Shown piece after piece: positions 32,331 to 41,480 of a DNA stretch of 64,000 bases. Position 1 is the first letter of the stretch. The number at the start of each line of letters is the position of its first letter. The DNA lies in contig NZ_CP028901.1 of assembly GCF_003058465.1 (NCBI RefSeq), positions 372,001 through 436,000 on the forward strand. The letters run 5' to 3'. The notes below the pieces were generated by a model. That model did no database searches. It was not told where the DNA came from and saw only the letters and a program-made list of their open reading frames with translations. A program made the translations under genes and the position numbers. The stretch is from Orrella marina (GTDB taxonomy: Bacteria > Pseudomonadota > Gammaproteobacteria > Burkholderiales > Burkholderiaceae_B).

Positions 32331-32788
32331 CCTCCGCACATTACGCTGGATTGAGATTGAGGGCATTGCCGAACTTTTTGGCCCGGCATCGCAAGCGCCG
32401 CCTGCTACCCTCCTCGATTGAAGAGGGCGGGGACGAGGGCAAGTACAAGTACAAGTACAAGTACAAGCTCGTTGATGAACTGCTGAACGTTCATGTCAAC
32501 GGCATGCAGATGCAATGCTATGTTGAGTTCGAAGCAACAACCCGATTTGCCCGTTCCTAACAGTCATGGATCTTGCATCCACCCGAGAGGATGAAAGAGA
32601 CTTCAAGGTGGAAGGCGCGCAGGTCAAGATCGTGAAACATTATGGTGGTTCGACACCGAGCCTAACATGATCAGCCGGACTGAGTCGTCCCCCGGATTGC
32701 TTCCCTAGTTTATTGTTAGATTAACTCGTTCACGTATAGAGTGATTTCTATTTGACTAGAAGGCTATTGAATCTTCAGGATTTTTCTT
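32331..32788. other. Unassigned stretch with a 6-bp microsatellite
   Basis: About 460 bp between two dead transposase genes. At 32441-32464 AAGTAC is repeated four times in a row, coding KYKYKYKYK in one frame. I recognise no gene; parts may be worn IS sequence. Confidence 0.5.
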
Positions 32789-33334
32789 ATGGCCAAGCCT
32801 GCTGCACCGTTCAATCTGTTCTTGCTCGATCGGGAAACATTGCAGGGCTAGCTGCGTAAAAGCACACTGGATCAGCGGCTGGCTCAGCGCGCAAAGATTT
32901 TGCTGGAGCTCGATGCAGGGATGACCCCGCGAGCAATCAGCGAGAAGCTCGATGTCACGGCCCCAGTGGTCTTCAAGTGGCGCAAGCGTTACCTGGAGCA
33001 AGGCATTGAGGGGCTGAACGATCTGGCCTGCCCGGGTCAACCCCGCAAACTCAGTGAGAAGAAGGTTCAGGAGATCCTGGACAAGACCTGCATCAGGTAC
33101 CGAAAGAAGCCACCTACTGGAGCCTGCGCCTGATGTCCAAGTACACGGACACCACGGTGTGGCAAGTCAGGGCACCTCGATTAACGGCTGATTTTCATGA
33201 ACCTGACGAAGTCAGCACGACACCTGGCTGTCATCGGCAGCATTTTTCCTGATTCCGTGAGCGATTTGCTCACTTTTTGACCGGATTTTGCTTCGAATCG
33301 CCCCGGATTTCGGCGATTCGGCCCATTTTGGGCG

Positions 33335-34369
33335 TCAGAAGGCCTTAATGTCGTGCTTCTGGAAGTACACAAACCGCTTCAGGTTGTAGCAGGTGGCCAC
33401 CATCGTCATGGCAAAGTCGGCTCTGGCCTGACCGATAGTGCGAATCATCTTGCCACCCATCTGCTCCATGGTCGCGAACACGTGCTCGACTCGTGCCCGG
33501 GTCTTGGCGATGCGATGGTTGCGACGCTGCTGGGCTTCGGACAACGGTTTGTTGGCCTGACCTTTGCGCTGGATCTGGTTGCGATAACCGTTCTCTTTGA
33601 GCCATTGATCTCTGGCTTTGGACGGATAGCCTCGGTCAGCATAGACATCTGCACTGGTGTTCATCGGATCAATCACAGCGTTGAAATGGTCACTGTCACC
33701 CACACTGGCGGTGTCAGTCTCAAAGTTGCGGATCACTTTGTACTTGTTGTCGACATTGATAGAAAGCTTGTAGCCAAAGAAGCTCTTGCCGTGCTTCTTC
33801 GTCCAGCTGGCATCGGTGTCTTTCTGACGTCGCTTGGCAGGCTTGCAGTCTGCGGACATGGCACCTTGCTTGATCAGATCACGCTCGGCACTACGGTTGT
33901 GCTGCTTTGGAGTCGGAATGATCGTGGCATCAATGATCTGTCCAGAGCGGGCGATGAAGCCTTTCGCCCAGAGCTGGCTGTCAACCCCATCGAACAGCGC
34001 CTTGGCACCTGCTTCACCAATGCGGTTCTCAAATGTCCAGATGGTCGTGCGATCGGGAATGGTTCGGGAGTCGGTCAGGCCACAGAACCGCTTGTAGCTC
34101 ATGCGATCCAGCAGTTGATACTCCATTGCCTCATCCGACAGGTTGTTCAGGCGCTTGAGCACCAGGATCCTGACCATGGTTTCAGTCGGATAGGCAGGAC
34201 GCCCGCCTTTAAGTGAGGCCACCCGCGGTGCCACCTTGTCAACCTTGGCTGCCAGGGCAGCAAAGTCGATATGCTTCTCGATTTCGGCCAGTGGATCACC
34301 GAGCGTATCGATCTTGTTCTTGTGTTCCTGGTCAGCGAAGAGGTCGGGCTTGATGGCGCTACGGTGCAT
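33335..34369 (-). CDS. IS5-family transposase
   Basis: 344 aa, full length and uninterrupted. The N-terminal DUF772-like region (LKGGRPAYPTETMVRILVLK, EYQLLDRMSYKRFCGL) is followed by the catalytic domain: GQIIDATIIPTPKQHN (first Asp), VYADRGYPSKA (second Asp) and the C-terminal RARVEHVFATMEQMGG (Glu). It catalyses movement of the surrounding element and is likely still active, since the terminal repeats are also intact. A large antisense frame inside it is spurious. Confidence 0.95.
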   Translation of the reverse strand: MHRSAIKPDLFADQEHKNKIDTLGDPLAEIEKHIDFAALAAKVDKVAPRVASLKGGRPAYPTETMVRILVLKRLNNLSDEAMEYQLLDRMSYKRFCGLTDSRTIPDRTTIWTFENRIGEAGAKALFDGVDSQLWAKGFIARSGQIIDATIIPTPKQHNRSAERDLIKQGAMSADCKPAKRRQKDTDASWTKKHGKSFFGYKLSINVDNKYKVIRNFETDTASVGDSDHFNAVIDPMNTSADVYADRGYPSKARDQWLKENGYRNQIQRKGQANKPLSEAQQRRNHRIAKTRARVEHVFATMEQMGGKMIRTIGQARADFAMTMVATCYNLKRFVYFQKHDIKAF

Positions 34370-34381
34370 GGCAATTCAATC

Positions 34382-34405
34382 AAAATGTAGTGATAGCTAC
34401 ATTTT
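34382..34405. repeat. Palindrome in the IS5-family element
   Basis: AAAATGTAG, a 6-nt loop, then CTACATTTT, immediately upstream of the transposase start. Almost the same palindrome (one loop base differs on the opposite strand) is the core of the large hairpin at 41481-41532. Confidence 0.75.
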
Positions 34406-34896
34406 GCCAAGATCTAAACCAATAGGCCTGCGAAAGTCAGAGGTTTATCGAGGTGCCCAAGTCAGCCAGGTCTGGAAAGCCGCAGGCTTGAAACCCCATC
34501 TAACCCAGACGTTCAAGATCAGCAACGATCCGAACTTTGCCGAGAAAGTGGTCGACATTGTCGGGCTTTACATGAATCCACCCTACAATGCCATGGCGCT
34601 CTCCATCGATGAGAAAACGCAGATCCAGGCACTGGACAGAACCCAGCCCCAGTTGCCACAGTTAACTCCTCGTCCCGATCAGGTCGAGCGCCGCACGCAT
34701 GATGACAAGCGCGATGGCACCGCCAGTCTGTATGCCGCCTTTGACGTGGCCTCAGGCAAGGTTATCGGTCGGGTGACCGAGCGCCATCGCGCGCAACACA
34801 CCAAAAGAACTGGACCTGCACCTGATCCTGGACAATAGCTCAACGCACAAGACAGCTGATGTGAAGGCCTGGCTGGAAAAACACCCTCGTAGCGAG

Positions 34897-35133
34897 CTTT
34901 CGCCTCGTCAGAGATTTCTGGCTCGTGTGGACGGTGGTAGATGTCTTTCAAGCCGGCGCTTGCACCGGCAGCCAGTGCCTTGTCAATGCACTTGTAAATC
35001 ATGGCTCGACCCACATCGATTTGGCGCGCTCAACCTCGCGAATCGGAGCGGATCGAGAGCCCGCAAGTTGCGTGAGCATTGTGCGCCGCTCTGCTGTCAG
35101 CATCAGAGCGGCGCGACTGGTTTTTCTGTCCAT
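34897..35133 (-). pseudogene. IS630-family transposase N-terminal fragment, second type
   Basis: From ATG 35133 the minus strand reads MDRKTSRAALMLTAERRTML, then GSRSAPIREVERAKSMWVEP. It shifts frame to MIYKCIDKALAAGASAGLKD and IYHRPHEPEISDEAKA before homology ends near 34897. These are the N-terminal helix-turn-helix parts of another IS630-type transposase, different from the copy starting at 32789. A stretch between the two blocks is missing and the catalytic part is absent. It abuts the 3' end of the other IS630 pseudogene. Confidence 0.75.
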
Positions 35134-35392
35134 GATCCGTTTGTTGCGAAGTGGAAAATAGCAGCGCCATGAGAAACGTCGATTCAGACTCAATCTCTCA
35201 AACGGGATGCATTGCTCATCAACTAATCTCTCCTACGATTCCCGGATCACGTTAATCACCGGGCTCGTACTGATGCATCAGAGACGCCCCAGACTCACAC
35301 CAATGAAATAGCGGTCATGGGACGCTGCCAATCCCCCTTTTACAGCAACGTCGCTTCTTCGGGATCGCTGGCGGCGGGACGTGGGTGGGAGC

Positions 35393-37267
35393 TTAATCAA
35401 GTGTAAATCCTTGATTTTTTGACGCTTCAGCGACTGCTGTTTCCAGCTTCGCAATGTTCTCGGCGTGAATCTCGTAAAGAATCTGGCCTTCGTGAACCAT
35501 CTCGCCGACTGTGGCATGTATGGATAGACCAGCAAACACGTCTACTGGTGCTCCCGCATCACGTGCAATCCTTGCTATCGTCTGACAATTGATGGCCGTC
35601 ACTTTGCCACATCTTGTTGAGCGGATAGTTCGACGATACGTTGCCTGCTTAATAACCTGCGAGTGCTCACCCTGCATGTGAATAATCTGTTGCATCTTCT
35701 TCATCGCTCTACCGGAGGCCAGAATGTCCGTTGCAATCTGGTACCCCTTTTCAAAGTCATTGACCTTGGGATCGAATGCTATGACTTGTCCAGCAAAAAA
35801 CAGAGCTTTTTCTCGTAGATCTGTGGGTGCATCGGGCTCGTTCGCAAGCACCTTCATCACATCCCGTGCCTCGAGCGCCGGGCCGATTCCTCGCCCGATC
35901 GGTACGTTGCCAGGTGTAGCGAATGCTTTAACGCTCATGCCCAGTGAGGCGCCAACCGTCTCAAACAGCTCGACCAGTTCTAACGCCTCATAGAGGTCGT
36001 GGGCTTTGGCCGCGGGGCCGTATGGAATGTCGACCAGAACATGGGTGGAACCGGCTGTGTACTTTTTTGAAAGAATCGAAGCGACTGCCCATTTGCGTGT
36101 GTCGAGGTCGTAGGGAAGCGTGATAGCATTCATGGCCGTGTCGAGTATCGAATGGTTGACCTTTCCACTCCAGGCAATGCATCCTCTGGCTCTCAGGACA
36201 GTGTCATGAATCTGCTGCTGGGAAAGCTCAACATTTGCCAGTACAGCCATGGCATCAGCGGTACCCGCAGCAGACGTAATGGCCCGTGTTGATGTTTTAG
36301 GGATCAGCAGACCGTGGGCTGCGACGATCGGTACCACTATCATGGTCACACGATTGCCGGGTGTGCCACCAAGCGAGTGCTTATCGACGACCATCTTGTC
36401 GGGCCATGTCATTCGGGGCGCAAACTCGCTGCGAATTCGGGCGATATCCTGTAACTCCTCGTCGCTGATACGCTTGCAGTACTCGATGAGAAAGGCTTCG
36501 AGGTCGCCTTGCGGAGCGCGGCCTGTATTGATAATGTCAAATGCTTTTCGTATGTCTTCGGACGACAGGCAAAGGCCTGAAATTTTCCTGTGCAAAGGAG
36601 CCATGACAGGGTCGGTTACACCCGTCATGATGCGGATAAGGCTCAGGAATCGGCTGATCCCGATCTCGAGCGTCAGATCATTCTGAACAGTTTGCACATC
36701 CAGGCCCATGGCAAACGGCTCGGTCGCCCGTGAGAGCCGTTCACGGATCTCCTCTTCGGTTTCGCGACCCCGACTCACAAGGCGTCTGGCCAGGATCTCG
36801 ACAGGTGCTGTGATCTCGATGACAACTAGTTTGGGGACTTTCTGAGTGAGTTCTGCGGCAACGGCTCTGGATCCGTTCGCAATGACATGTTTGCCCGCTT
36901 GTTGAGCCACCAGGAGTGCTTTGGGAAGTCCGTAGTGCAGATCATGTGCCTTCCAGGTCAGCAGAAAGTCTCCTGCTGCTTCACGAGCCAGGAATGCTTC
37001 TGTTGTGCTGCTTTCGTAGACTTCCCCGGGCAGGCCAGGTGTGCGCGTAATAACACGTGTGGCACAGACGAATTGTCTGGATGATAGTTGCTCACGCGCC
37101 GCGTCAATCAGACTGTCTTTACCGGCTCCACTCGGTCCCACAACACAAAAGAAATACCCTGGTTCCTGACTTGAAGGTTGCTGAGCAGGTTTGCTTTCTG
37201 TTGAATCTCCCTGGTGGCGGTGAGCCTGGTCTGGGTAGTCTGGGTGGGTCTGCTGCGATTCTTGCAT
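35393..37267 (-). CDS. Fusion: PhnN-type ribose 1,5-bisphosphate phosphokinase + AMP-phosphorylase-type enzyme
   Basis: A 624-aa two-domain protein. Residues about 37-215 resemble PhnN: P-loop GPSGAGKDSL (44-53), then ITRTP, HDLHYGLPK and RLVSRGRETEEEIRERLSR. PhnN phosphorylates ribose 1,5-bisphosphate to PRPP. Residues about 222-624 resemble thymidine phosphorylase, but with the variant motifs of the archaeal AMP phosphorylase/type 2 subfamily: DKHSLGGTPGNRVT (295-308) and IPKTSTRAITSAAGTADAM (322-340). Such enzymes split NMP with phosphate to a base plus ribose 1,5-bisphosphate, which is the PhnN substrate, so the fusion is chemically sensible. The first 35 residues are Gln/Ser-rich and disordered. 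It is last in an operon, 35 bp after a nadC-like gene. NMP specificity is inferred. Confidence 0.85.
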   Translation of the reverse strand: MQESQQTHPDYPDQAHRHQGDSTESKPAQQPSSQEPGYFFCVVGPSGAGKDSLIDAAREQLSSRQFVCATRVITRTPGLPGEVYESSTTEAFLAREAAGDFLLTWKAHDLHYGLPKALLVAQQAGKHVIANGSRAVAAELTQKVPKLVVIEITAPVEILARRLVSRGRETEEEIRERLSRATEPFAMGLDVQTVQNDLTLEIGISRFLSLIRIMTGVTDPVMAPLHRKISGLCLSSEDIRKAFDIINTGRAPQGDLEAFLIEYCKRISDEELQDIARIRSEFAPRMTWPDKMVVDKHSLGGTPGNRVTMIVVPIVAAHGLLIPKTSTRAITSAAGTADAMAVLANVELSQQQIHDTVLRARGCIAWSGKVNHSILDTAMNAITLPYDLDTRKWAVASILSKKYTAGSTHVLVDIPYGPAAKAHDLYEALELVELFETVGASLGMSVKAFATPGNVPIGRGIGPALEARDVMKVLANEPDAPTDLREKALFFAGQVIAFDPKVNDFEKGYQIATDILASGRAMKKMQQIIHMQGEHSQVIKQATYRRTIRSTRCGKVTAINCQTIARIARDAGAPVDVFAGLSIHATVGEMVHEGQILYEIHAENIAKLETAVAEASKNQGFTLD

Positions 37268-37302
37268 TCGGTCTGCTCAGATTATGCGACTCATTCAGTG
37301 CT

Positions 37303-38133
37303 TCATTCATCCAGTCCGATATCGACAGGAGGTGCGGCCTGAGTGATCTTGCTGGTCGAAATATAGTCTACGCCAGTCATGGCGACGTCCCGGATCGTCT
37401 TGATATTGATGCCGCCTGACGCTTCGACCTTGGCAGCGCCGTTGATCAGCTTGACTGCTCTACGCATTTCGTCGATTGCCATGTTGTCCAGCATGATGAC
37501 ATCGGCGCCTGCCTGAAGTGCTTCCTCCACTTGCTCAAGGCGATCACATTCAACTTCAATCCGGGTCAGGACTGGCAGGCCATTTCGTGCTCGTTCCACT
37601 GCTTTGAAAATACTGCCACAAATTGCGATGTGGTTGTCCTTGATCATGACACCGTTGTCCAGGCCGAGGCGATGGTTCAGTCCGCCGCCACAGGTCACGG
37701 CGTGTTTTTCGAGCATGCGCAGTCCGGGTGTGGTTTTGCGGGTGTCGATGAGCCTTGCGCGGGTCCCTTCGATCTCCTTGCAGTAGCGGGCGGTCTCGGT
37801 CGCAATGGCGCTCATGCGCTGGAGGATGTTCAGGGCAGGGCGCTCGGCCGTTACGATGCTTCTCGCACATCCGGAAACGGTCATCAGCTTGTTACCCTTG
37901 CTGACAGCTTGCCCATCCGAGACCAGTACATTGACCGTCAAACCGGGATCGTAGCGCTTGAGCACCCGGGCAGCGACCTCGATTCCAGCGATGATCATCG
38001 GCTCTCTGGCTACCATCCGGAACTTGCTGGTGGCGTCTGCATCGAGCATTAACTGAGCCGTAAGATCACAGGAACCAATATCCTCCTGAAGCCAGAGCTC
38101 AATCAGGCGGTCGGTTTGAAACAGGTCATACAT
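37303..38133 (-). CDS. nadC: Nicotinate-nucleotide pyrophosphorylase-type phosphoribosyltransferase
   Basis: A 276-aa QPRTase. Conserved elements are EDIGSCDLTAQLML at the N-terminus, TAERPALNILQRMSAIAT, the substrate-binding DTRKTTPGLR, then CGGGLNHRLGLDNGVMIKDNH, and the C-terminal barrel motifs IEVECD, IMLDNM and VEASGGI. Canonical NadC converts quinolinate and PRPP to nicotinate mononucleotide, CO2 and pyrophosphate. All expected substrate residues look present. The ATG at 38133 has GGGAGG 9-14 nt upstream and is preferred over 38169. It sits not with nadA/nadB but between a TAXI-TRAP permease gene and the PhnN-phosphorylase fusion, suggesting a catabolic or salvage role rather than, or besides, NAD synthesis. 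A ModD-like paralogue acting on another substrate is possible. Confidence 0.88.
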   Translation of the reverse strand: MYDLFQTDRLIELWLQEDIGSCDLTAQLMLDADATSKFRMVAREPMIIAGIEVAARVLKRYDPGLTVNVLVSDGQAVSKGNKLMTVSGCARSIVTAERPALNILQRMSAIATETARYCKEIEGTRARLIDTRKTTPGLRMLEKHAVTCGGGLNHRLGLDNGVMIKDNHIAICGSIFKAVERARNGLPVLTRIEVECDRLEQVEEALQAGADVIMLDNMAIDEMRRAVKLINGAAKVEASGGINIKTIRDVAMTGVDYISTSKITQAAPPVDIGLDE

Positions 38134-38177
38134 GATCGGGTTTCCTCCCTTTGGGCGCGATGTCGGCACCCTTGTTG

Positions 38178-40088
38178 TCAGTTATGTTTTGTTGTGATCA
38201 GGTTTAGTATTTGCCATTGCCTGAACAGTACTGCCAGAATGACTAGGCTTGCAACAATACTGATCCATCCGGTGGTCATCATGGTAGCGGCGGTCGAAAC
38301 TGTCAGGAGTAGCCTTGCGGGCAGTTTCAGAGGTCCAAGCAGGTAACCTTCTGTTACGCCCGCGAGGGCCCAGCAAGCCACAAGCGTCGTAAGGAACACA
38401 ACTGAGATGTCAATCAGGGATCCTTGCAGGAGGAGCTCTGGCGTCATCAGAAAAACCAGTGGAATGATGAAGGCAACAATGCCCATTCGACAGGCGATGA
38501 TCCCGATTGACATGGGATTGGCTCCGGAAATAGACGCCGCTGCAAATGCGGCGACTGCAACCGGCGGTGTGATGGCGGACATCGCCGCAAAATACACAAT
38601 GAAAAGATGGGCCGCCAGAACATCAGATCCCAGTGCCACCAGTGCTGGTGCGGCCAGCACTGCCGCGAGCGCATACACAGCCGGAACCGGCATGCCCATT
38701 CCCAGTACGATCACCACCAGCATCGCTGTGATGACTGTGAGGAGGTAGCTGCCACTGGCCATCGCAAACATGACAGAACTGATCTTACCGGTGAGATCGG
38801 TGATCGACAGTGTGCCAATCACCAGTCCAGCCACTGCACAGGCAACCCCGACCAGAATCATTCGCTGTACGCCTTCAATCAGACCTGCAGTCAGTTTGCG
38901 GGGGATCTCCTGAGCGCGCGGTGTTGGCTTGAACATCACCGGCAGAATCGCCAGGCAGGCCAGTGCGCCGGCAAAGGCGGGTCGGTTCAGGTTTAACACC
39001 GCCCAGGCAATGGTCAGCAGTGGAATGAAGTAAAGCCAGTTGGCGCGCAGGACTTCCCAGAATCGGGGCAATGCCAGCGAGGCAGGGGCGTTCAGTTGAT
39101 GACGGTGGGCGTAGTTGTGCACTGTCATGTAAACGCAGAAATAGTAGAAAAAGGCAGGAATGATGGCGGCAGTCACGATCTCGCTGTATGCAATCCCGGT
39201 GAAATCACTCATCAGGAAGGCTGCGGACCCCATCACGGGGGGCAGCACCGAGCCGCCCGATGATGCAGCAGCCTCGATTGCAGATGCACGCACCCGGGAG
39301 AATCCTGTCTTGATCATCAGCGGAATGGTAAAAGACCCCGTGGTCACCACGTCCGCTGTGGGCGAGCCTGAGACCGAGCCATACAGTGCCGAAGACAGGA
39401 CAGCCACCTTGGCTGTGCCGCCAGTCTGGCGACCGACCAGACTCTGCGCAAGCTGATAGAAAAACTCACCTCCGCCAAACCGGTCAAACAGGGATCCAAA
39501 CATCACGAACACGAACACCAGCAGTGCGGCGACTTCGAGTGCTGGACCGAATAGCCCCTCAGGTGTGTAAACGAGATGTTCGACAATCTCGGAGAGAGAA
39601 AGACTTCGGTGGTAAAACGGTCCGTCGAGTCGGTCACCGAGAAAGCCGTAGACGAGAAATCCTGCGACCAGCGTGACAAGCGTCATGCCAATACATCGCC
39701 GCGTTGCCTCAAGCACAAGGAGAACCAGCACGACTGCAACGGTAATGTCCAGATCTGTCAGAGGATCGAGCACGGGAAGTCGTTCGGCCAGACGTCCCTG
39801 CTCCAGGATCAGGTAGCCACAGCAAAGCGCGGAGAACCCTGCACCTGCTATCCCGAATACGCTTAACCGCGTCGGACGCAGCGGATTGCCGGTGCGGTGC
39901 AGGAAAGCCAGCACCAGAATGCCCCCCAGGAACAGGTATAGCGACATGACCGGATCGATGTACTTGCCCGCGGCAATCAGTAAAAAAAGAACCGCCATGC
40001 CAAGACTGATCGCCTGGCTAATGCTGCTGGTGACTGGGTCGAGCTGTCTGGGTTGGCCAGGTGCAAAAAGCTTCAGAAGACGAATCAC
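38178..40088 (-). CDS. TRAP transporter fused permease (TAXI family), second system
   Basis: A 636-aa polytopic protein with the fused small and large TRAP permease layout. Motifs are ALYGSVSGSPTADVVTTGSF, EAAASSGGSVLPPVMGSAAF, VLGMGMPVPAVYALAAV and FAAMSAITPPVAVAAFAAA. Its GC content and codon use match the chromosome, unlike the first TAXI system. It lies 61 bp after the receptor gene and 44 bp before nadC on the same strand, so the whole set is probably one transcript. The substrate is unknown; operon content makes a pyridine dicarboxylate or nucleotide-related acid a reasonable guess. Confidence 0.92.
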   Translation of the reverse strand: MIRLLKLFAPGQPRQLDPVTSSISQAISLGMAVLFLLIAAGKYIDPVMSLYLFLGGILVLAFLHRTGNPLRPTRLSVFGIAGAGFSALCCGYLILEQGRLAERLPVLDPLTDLDITVAVVLVLLVLEATRRCIGMTLVTLVAGFLVYGFLGDRLDGPFYHRSLSLSEIVEHLVYTPEGLFGPALEVAALLVFVFVMFGSLFDRFGGGEFFYQLAQSLVGRQTGGTAKVAVLSSALYGSVSGSPTADVVTTGSFTIPLMIKTGFSRVRASAIEAAASSGGSVLPPVMGSAAFLMSDFTGIAYSEIVTAAIIPAFFYYFCVYMTVHNYAHRHQLNAPASLALPRFWEVLRANWLYFIPLLTIAWAVLNLNRPAFAGALACLAILPVMFKPTPRAQEIPRKLTAGLIEGVQRMILVGVACAVAGLVIGTLSITDLTGKISSVMFAMASGSYLLTVITAMLVVIVLGMGMPVPAVYALAAVLAAPALVALGSDVLAAHLFIVYFAAMSAITPPVAVAAFAAASISGANPMSIGIIACRMGIVAFIIPLVFLMTPELLLQGSLIDISVVFLTTLVACWALAGVTEGYLLGPLKLPARLLLTVSTAATMMTTGWISIVASLVILAVLFRQWQILNLITTKHN

Positions 40089-40149
40089 ATCCTTATCCGG
40101 TCAGATGCATTCGGCAAGGTGGCGCGGGACATGTTCGCAGTGCGTGTTG

Positions 40150-41135
40150 TCACTTGAGCAAACCTGCTGCTTCATACGCCGCTTTCGCGCCTGGGTGCAG
40201 GGCAATCGGTGCCGTCTCGGTTAGCGCCCTGGGTGTCAGCCGGGACAGCGTCGCGTGTGCTGTTTGCAGAAAATCAAAGTTTGCCAGCATCGCGCGCACG
40301 ATATCACCCGCTTCCTGGTCTGACATCTCTGTTGACGCGATCACAATGACACTGCCGCGGATGGTCTCGATGGCGTCAGGTTCGAAATCATAGGTGTTAG
40401 CAGGAATCGTGATGCTTTGTGTTCCAAGTTCCTCATTGAGCTTTACGATGGTCGCCTGGTCGAGCCCGAGCATCCGGAACTCGGTGTCTCTGGCTGCATT
40501 GTTGATATGGCTGGATGGAAACGCAAGCATGTTGATAATCAGGTCGGTCTGGCCGTTCTTGACTTGTTCGAGTCCGGTGCTGTAGGAGCCATAGGTGACA
40601 CGTCCGCCCCAGGTTTCAATGTCCTGGACCGAAATGCCGTATGCTTGGAGAACCGCCTCACCGGTAATGGCCATCAGCGTCCCTTTCTGGTTAAGGGAGA
40701 CCCGTACGGGCATCTTGTTGGCTTTGATCTGTTCGAGGCTGGTGATGCCGGAGCGTCGCGTAGCCAGAATTTGTACCGCTGCCTGTGGGTCGATCATCGC
40801 AATGGCCCGAATATCTCCAAGTGGCTTGGGAAATGGATCGAGACCCTTTTGTGCTCTAAGTGCCATTTGAGCGTGCGCAATGCCGAGTTGAACCTTGCCG
40901 GTCGAGGTCAGCAAGAGGTTGCCCGCCTCACGCCCAGGCTCATAGGTGAAGGCAGATCCGGGTATGCCGTCTTGATGGTCTCGCCAATCGCCGTGCCGAT
41001 CGCGCTCCAGGCGCCGCCGACCGATCCGCCTGCCAGCGTGATTTTATAGGTGCTGTCAGCATTTGCGACTGACAAGGGGCTGACCGTAATGGCCAGGGTG
41101 GCTGATAGCAAGGTCGCAAAACGTCTGAAATTCAT
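40150..41135 (-). pseudogene. TAXI family solute-binding protein, second system, with a 1-nt frameshift
   Basis: The first frame gives a signal peptide (MNFRRFATLLSATLAITVSP...ANA) and the mature start STYKITLAGGSVGGAWSAIG, ending after TIKTAYP. The rest, GSAFTYEPGREAGNLLLTST and onward to the stop at 40150 (TGKVQLGIAHAQMAL, VSLNQKGT, SDQEAGDIVRAML, LHPGAKAAYEAAG), is in another frame. The shift is at TACCCGGATC on the coding strand (near 40970), where one base is missing; adding one restores a protein of about 328 aa. Start at 41135 has GGGAG upstream. Either the transporter receptor is newly broken or this is a sequencing or assembly error, since everything else is well conserved. First gene of the nadC/PhnN-phosphorylase operon. 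Confidence 0.85.
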
Positions 41136-41480
41136 AATGGGTATCACTCCCTGGCATTCAGGATGCCTGGCTTTAAAAAACTGGTTGTACAGGAACTGGC
41201 CCAAAGTCAGGGTCAGGCCCGGCGTATGGATGAGCATCCTGACCGTTCAGAACGCCGTGCCTGATGCCAGTTAGGCTTCTGTGTATCGAGCATCTGCCCG
41301 TTTTTGTTTGGGTGCGAGCGTCTCAGGCGGTACACTGACAGGTCTCAGGTGCAAAACAGAAAGCGGGTCTTTCAAGCTAAGAAACCGTTTCGCTTGTATG
41401 TTCTCACCTGACCGGATTCAGTTCTGACAGTCGCTTTCATTGTCTGAAATAAATGCTGAATACACGTAAAGCCGGAAAGC

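Larger units (their letters stand above)
33171..34457 (-). mobile_element. IS5-family insertion sequence (complete)
   Basis: About 1287 bp. The ends are inverted repeats: GGCACCTCGATTAACGGCTG on the left and, read inward from the right, GGCACCTCGATAAACCTCTG. The direct repeat CAAGTCAG flanks the element (33163-33170 and 34458-34465); because the neighbouring base is G or C, a 6-bp reading with ends one base further out is also possible. Removing the element and one repeat restores the host IS630 frame (TVWQVSQVWKAAG). An intact transposase lies on the minus strand. A small palindrome sits between the transposase start and the right end. Confidence 0.9.
32789..34890 (+). pseudogene. IS630-family transposase, degraded and split by an IS5-family insertion
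   Basis: Starting at ATG 32789 (MAKPAAPFNLFLLDRETLQG, then an in-frame TAG), the frame continues with a helix-turn-helix region (ELDAGMTPRAISEKLDVTA, VVFKWRKRYLEQGIEGL). It shifts frame near 33095 (VPKEATYWSLRLMSKYTDTT) and reaches WQV at 33163. There an IS5-family element (33171-34457) interrupts it. Across the insertion it resumes as SQVWKAAGLKPHLTQTFKIS and VVDIVGLYMNPPYNAM, then the DDE-type IDEKTQIQALDRTQP. It shifts once more near 34800 before LDLHLILDNSSTHKT. Stop codon, frameshifts and insertion make it dead. Known family: Tc1/mariner-like IS630 transposases. Confidence 0.85.

Noticed and set aside
32264..32560. 98-codon frame with KYKYKYKYK
   Set aside because: The repeat is a 6-bp microsatellite in worn IS sequence; no homologous protein recognised.
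33353..34216. 287-codon plus-strand frame opposite the IS5 transposase
   Set aside because: Antisense shadow; the minus-strand frame has the full transposase motifs.
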